A stretch of 64,000 nt of DNA from an uncultured Clostridia bacterium (lineage in GTDB: Bacteria > Bacillota > Clostridia > Oscillospirales > Feifaniaceae): NCBI GenBank assembly GCA_944376235.1, contig CALWCA010000007.1, positions 1 to 64,000 on the forward strand, given 5' to 3'. Below the pieces are notes generated by a model. The model was not told the DNA's origin, did no database searches, and saw only the letters and a program-made list of their open reading frames with translations. This document shows, piece by piece, positions 61,423 to 64,000 of this stretch; within the stretch, counting starts at the first letter, position 1; each line of letters opens with the position of its first letter. The translations under genes were made by a program, and so were the position numbers.

Positions 61423-61539
61423 TTATTTTTTTTCATAAAAGGCACAGCCGCCGGCTGCGGAGTTGGTGACTGCGGCACCGCCGGCAAGGGTGCAGACGCC
61501 GTCGACCTGATACCGGCAGTCGCAAGAACAGCAAATCAA
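61423..61539 (-). CDS. 38-residue cysteine-rich protein, DUF1540-like
   Basis: A very small gene. TTG 61539 follows CGGAGGG with six bases between. The product begins M-I-C-C-S-C-D-C-R-Y-Q-V-D-G-V-C-T-L and ends G-G-C-A-F-Y-E-K-K. Six cysteines in the pattern C-C-x-C-x-C-(9)-x-C...C-x-F resemble one DUF1540 module, small metal- or disulfide-type Cys-rich proteins common in Clostridia, whose function is unknown. A good ribosome-binding site and a well-placed terminator support a real gene. Family assignment is tentative. Confidence 0.65.
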   Translation of the reverse strand: MICCSCDCRYQVDGVCTLAGGAAVTNSAAGGCAFYEKK

Positions 61540-61799
61540 GCTCAGCCCTCCGTTTCAATCATTTTTGACAGCCGTGGGAAAGGGATGTCTGGAGAAACGC
61601 AAGCACCACAAGCAATATCGTTGCAGGCTCGTTGTTGTTTTTCAAATAATTGAACGTGCTTCTAGTATTTGAGCATGTGCTGAAATTATGCTTCAAGAAA
61701 AAGAAAGGACAAGACTTCCAAGTTGATTTTGAAGTGGGTTTCCATGATCGGCGCGGATTTGCATACCGGCTCCCGGACGTTGCATGTTCCGGGCGGCTC

Positions 61800-61828
61800 T
61801 TGACAAGAAGGGAAAAAGAGGGTATAGT
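61800..61828 (+). promoter_or_regulatory. Consensus promoter with no obvious gene downstream
   Basis: A perfect TTGACA (61800-61805), a 17-base spacer and TATAGT (61823-61828). The next recognisable gene, ogt, is on the other strand. Confidence 0.75.
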
Positions 61829-61843
61829 ATAGGCAAAGCACAT

Positions 61844-61873
61844 AATTTCGCAAAATAAAAATTTTGCGAAATT
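61844..61873 (+). promoter_or_regulatory. Perfect 13-bp palindrome beside the orphan promoter
   Basis: AATTTCGCAAAAT (61844-61856) and ATTTTGCGAAATT (61861-61873) are exact reverse complements around AAAA. The palindrome lies just after the predicted transcription start and is followed at once by GAGGGGAG, which resembles a ribosome-binding site but has no start codon at a usual distance. It could be a repressor operator or a 5' RNA hairpin. Confidence 0.7.
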
Positions 61874-62120
61874 GAGGGGAGCGTAAAAAGAAGCGCCGCC
61901 CCGCCTGACGGCTTCGACGGACGGGCCTAGGCCAAAAGCCCCGGTGTTTATGATAGCGCGCGCCGCATGGGCAATGCATCAAAAGCGTAAAATGCTGCTG
62001 CAGCCCACTGATGCTGAAACCCCGCAGAATTCGCCGCGCTGGACGGCAGGCTTGCGGCGCTGCGTTTGGCGCGCCGCAAGCTCAGGGCCCTCGGGCACGC
62101 AACTCCTCCGTCGGCTCGTT

Positions 62121-62170
62121 GTGCTGCAAAGACAGCCTTGCTCATGTGCTGCAAAGACAGCCTTGCTCAT
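62121..62170 (+). repeat. 25-bp perfect tandem duplication
   Basis: A 25-base unit beginning GTGCTGCAAAGACAG and ending CTTGCTCAT occurs twice without a gap (62121-62145, 62146-62170). Confidence 0.9.
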
Positions 62171-62235
62171 GGGAGCTTTCATCTGCACACAAACAACAAA
62201 CAACAAACAACAAACAACAAAATGAAAGCTTCCAT
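62169..62235 (+). repeat. (AAACAAC)4 microsatellite inside an inverted repeat
   Basis: Four exact copies of AAACAAC (62191-62218) lie between ATGGGAGCTTTCAT (62169-62182) and ATGAAAGCTTCCAT (62222-62235). The two arms are reverse complements at 13 of 14 positions. The surrounding 61540-62351 stretch has no gene that I can support. Confidence 0.85.
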
Positions 62236-62351
62236 GCTTGTGAGCAGCTGGTGTGCGGCCTCGACGCGCGGGCTTGGAGCCTCAGCGCCTGGCCTTGATG
62301 TTTTTCGCTTTTGGTCAGCTTTTGTTTTCGGCTGGTTGAGTGATTTTTGTC

Positions 62352-62927
62352 TTAGTTGGCCGTTGAAGGCCTGGTATAAAATTCTCCCAGGTAGCGATGG
62401 CCTTGAATATCATTCCCCTCGTGGCACAGCAGCCACTCCTTCACGGCCAGCCCTCCGCCAAAGCCGACCAGCTTGCGGTTTGTCCCCAAAATCCGGTGGC
62501 ATGGGACAACAATGGAGATGGGATTGGCGCCGCAGCCGGCACCTGCGCTCCGGGAAGAGCTTTTGCCGCCTCCGCACCAGGAGGCCAGCGTGCCGTAGGT
62601 GATGACCTTTCCGTATGGAATGGTTGCGATTTGCTGCCATACCTTGCGCTGATACGGGGTTCCCCTGAGCTCGGTGGGAACGGAAAAATAAAAGGGCTTG
62701 CCCGGATGGTCAAAGTAATCCAGCAGCTCGATGCGGGTTTGCTTTAGGATGGGGCTGTCGCTTGGAACAACGGAAAAATCCCTGTAAAACCGCTTGAGAT
62801 AAAGTTCAAGACGAAACGGCAGAGCTTCTGGAAACTGAATATAGATCAAAGCGTGTTCATGGGCAAAGAGCTTGAGATCTCCAATGGGCGAAGAGAACAT
62901 GCAAAAATGAATGACATTGTTTTCCAT
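62352..62927 (-). CDS. ogt: Methylated-DNA-[protein]-cysteine S-methyltransferase
   Basis: A 191-residue suicide repair protein that removes alkyl groups from O6-guanine. The active-site motif V-V-P-C-H-R-I-L carries the acceptor Cys. Other family blocks are R-G-T-P-Y-Q-R-K-V-W-Q-Q-I, I-P-Y-G-K-V-I-T-Y-G and G-F-G-G-G-L-A-V-K-E-W-L-L. The N-terminal 90 residues are the usual variable domain. The Gly/Ser-rich stretch G-G-G-K-S-S-S-R-S-A-G-A before the active site is a little unusual. The ATG follows GGAGGATAGGG. Confidence 0.93.
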   Translation of the reverse strand: MENNVIHFCMFSSPIGDLKLFAHEHALIYIQFPEALPFRLELYLKRFYRDFSVVPSDSPILKQTRIELLDYFDHPGKPFYFSVPTELRGTPYQRKVWQQIATIPYGKVITYGTLASWCGGGKSSSRSAGAGCGANPISIVVPCHRILGTNRKLVGFGGGLAVKEWLLCHEGNDIQGHRYLGEFYTRPSTAN

Positions 62928-62965
62928 CCGGCTTCCCTATCCTCCAAAAAAGAACATTTATTCCC

Positions 62966-62994
62966 TTGAGTCTGTCCTTAGGATATCATAAAAT
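62966..62994 (+). promoter_or_regulatory. Promoter for the tyrosine recombinase gene
   Basis: TTGAGT (62966-62971), a 17-base spacer and TAAAAT (62989-62994), 33 bases before the start codon. Confidence 0.65.
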
Positions 62995-63026
62995 CTCACA
63001 TTTTTCAAGAGTTTTGAGGTGTATTT

Positions 63027-64000
63027 ATGCAGGAATTTCCCCGTCATATACAGGATTTCCTCACATATCTTGAGACCATTCGAGGAAAATCGCCGCTTAC
63101 GGTAGACGAATATGCGCTTGATTTGCGCATGTTTTTCCGCTTTCTCAAGCGCGAACGAGGGCTGGCATCCCCTGCCCTTCCCTTTGATGAAATCCCCATC
63201 GAGGACGTGGATGAGGCGCTGCTGCGCAGTGTCACGCTCAGCGATTTCTATGCCTTTTTAAGCTATCTTGCGCGCGACAAGGGTGACACCGCAGCCACAC
63301 GTGCCCGCAAGGTTTCCTGTCTTCGTTCCTATTTCAAATACATCACAAACCATCGGCACATTTTGGAAAGCAACCCCGCCGACCTGCTGGAGGTGCCCAA
63401 AAACCCCTCGCGCCTGCCGGTTTACCTGTCGCTTGAGGAGTCCACAAGGCTTTTGGATGCGGTGGAGGGGGAAAACGCCCTGCGTGATTATGCCATTTTG
63501 ACGCTTTTTCTCAATTGCGGCATGCGCCTTTCCGAGCTGTGCGGCATGAATCTGTCGAGGCTCAACCTCAAGGAGCGCGTGGTGCGCATTGTCGGGAAGG
63601 GAAACAAGGAACGCCAAATCCATCTCAACGACGCCTGCGTTTCGGCGCTTGAAGCCTATCTTGCGGTGCGTCCGACCGAGGGCGTCAAGGGCGAACATCG
63701 GGACGCCGTGTTTCTCAGCAGGCAAAAACGGCGCATCAACGGGCGCACGGTGGAGCTCATGATGAAGAAGTACCTAAAGGATGCGCAGCTCAATGAGCAG
63801 CGATATACGCCTCACAAGCTGCGTCATACGGCGGCGACCCTGATGTTTTCGCAGGGCGGCGTCGACGTGCGTACGCTCAAGGAGATTCTGGGCCACGAGC
63901 AGCTCAACACCACGCAGATTTACACTCATGTGGGAGACTGGCAGCTCAGAGAGGCCACACAGAAGAACCCGCTTGCGGGCCTGAAAAGGGAGAGGCCAAG
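63027..64000 (+). CDS. Tyrosine recombinase of the XerC/XerD family (3' end outside window)
   Basis: An open frame of 324 codons that runs off the window. An N-terminal SAM-like core-binding domain (R-H-I-Q-D-F-L-T-Y-L-E-T-I-R-G-K-S) is followed by the catalytic domain. Its R-K-H-R-H-Y set is complete: R in G-M-R-L-S-E-L, K in G-K-G-N-K-E-R, H and R in H-K-L-R-H-T, H in L-G-H-E and Y in Q-I-Y-T-H-V. The C-terminal end should be only a few residues further. No phage or transposon genes lie beside it, so a chromosome-dimer-resolution Xer is likely. XerC and XerD cannot be told apart here. ATG 63027 follows TTTTGAGGTG. Confidence 0.93.
   Translation, partial: MQEFPRHIQDFLTYLETIRGKSPLTVDEYALDLRMFFRFLKRERGLASPALPFDEIPIEDVDEALLRSVTLSDFYAFLSYLARDKGDTAATRARKVSCLRSYFKYITNHRHILESNPADLLEVPKNPSRLPVYLSLEESTRLLDAVEGENALRDYAILTLFLNCGMRLSELCGMNLSRLNLKERVVRIVGKGNKERQIHLNDACVSALEAYLAVRPTEGVKGEHRDAVFLSRQKRRINGRTVELMMKKYLKDAQLNEQRYTPHKLRHTAATLMFSQGGVDVRTLKEILGHEQLNTTQIYTHVGDWQLREATQKNPLAGLKRERP

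Noticed and set aside
61559-61843. 94-residue minus-strand frame in the AT-rich spacer
   Set aside because: No ribosome-binding site and no recognisable domain; it overlaps a plus-strand promoter.
61944-62225. 93-residue plus-strand frame after the orphan promoter
   Set aside because: Composed partly of the tandem 25-mer and the AAACAAC microsatellite; far from the ribosome-binding-like site; no domain.

Overview
The window looks like chromosomal DNA from a GC-rich, spore-forming member of the Clostridia (Bacillota). The evidence is a stage II sporulation protein R gene, a CwlD-type amidase gene, three S-layer-homology (SLH) proteins, the clostridial order yhbY / nadD-yqeK / LCP / rsfS / leuS, and genes for formate-tetrahydrofolate ligase and acetate kinase. 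An Oscillospirales or Christensenellales relative is my guess, but the sequence does not settle the family. Almost everything is core genome. I see no prophage, insertion sequence, CRISPR array, rRNA operon or replication origin.

Layout. 1-281: end of a tRNA cluster (Phe, Gly, Cys) with a terminator. 0.5-4.2 kb: an unpaired ABC half-exporter, divergent from a small HTH regulator that overlaps a cohesin-like/SLH surface protein. 4.4-11.4 kb: trmH-like, dprA, topA, trmFO, acpP, rnc. 11.5-22.5 kb: smc, ftsY, rdgB, yhbY, a nadD-yqeK fusion, an LCP cell-wall ligase, rsfS, leuS, then rpsU on its own promoter. 22.8-27.3 kb: a cobalamin riboswitch in front of an SLH-anchored protein built like vertebrate intrinsic factor, followed by a lipoprotein with the same C-terminal domain and a P-loop kinase. 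27.4-36.8 kb, minus strand: an MTA/SAH deaminase-purine phosphorylase-MFS-MFS salvage block, a two-component system, a cytidylate-kinase-like protein and rodA. 37-45.4 kb: fhs, tsaE, tsaB, rpiB, upp, tmcAL (minus), ackA and a second intrinsic-factor-like lipoprotein. 45.6-54.7 kb: DUF378, DUF362-ferredoxin, ispE, spoIIR, a VOC protein, an ABC importer pair without a binding protein, and a large minus-strand protein with SLH-like regions at both ends. 55-58.8 kb: fba, then rpmG-secE-nusG-rplK-rplA behind one strong promoter. 59-64 kb: cwlD, radA, a 38-residue Cys-rich gene, a non-coding stretch with an orphan promoter, a palindrome and tandem repeats, ogt, and a tyrosine recombinase cut by the window end.

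The most interesting part is 22.8-27.3 kb with its relative at 44.2 kb. A B12-sensing RNA controls a surface protein that joins an alpha/alpha-barrel region to a transcobalamin-C-terminal-like (DUF4430) domain and SLH anchoring repeats, and a DUF4430 lipoprotein follows 27 bases later. Together they suggest a wall-to-membrane cobalamin capture system that resembles intrinsic factor/transcobalamin. The riboswitch and the domain patterns can be read in the sequence; cobalamin binding itself is inference.
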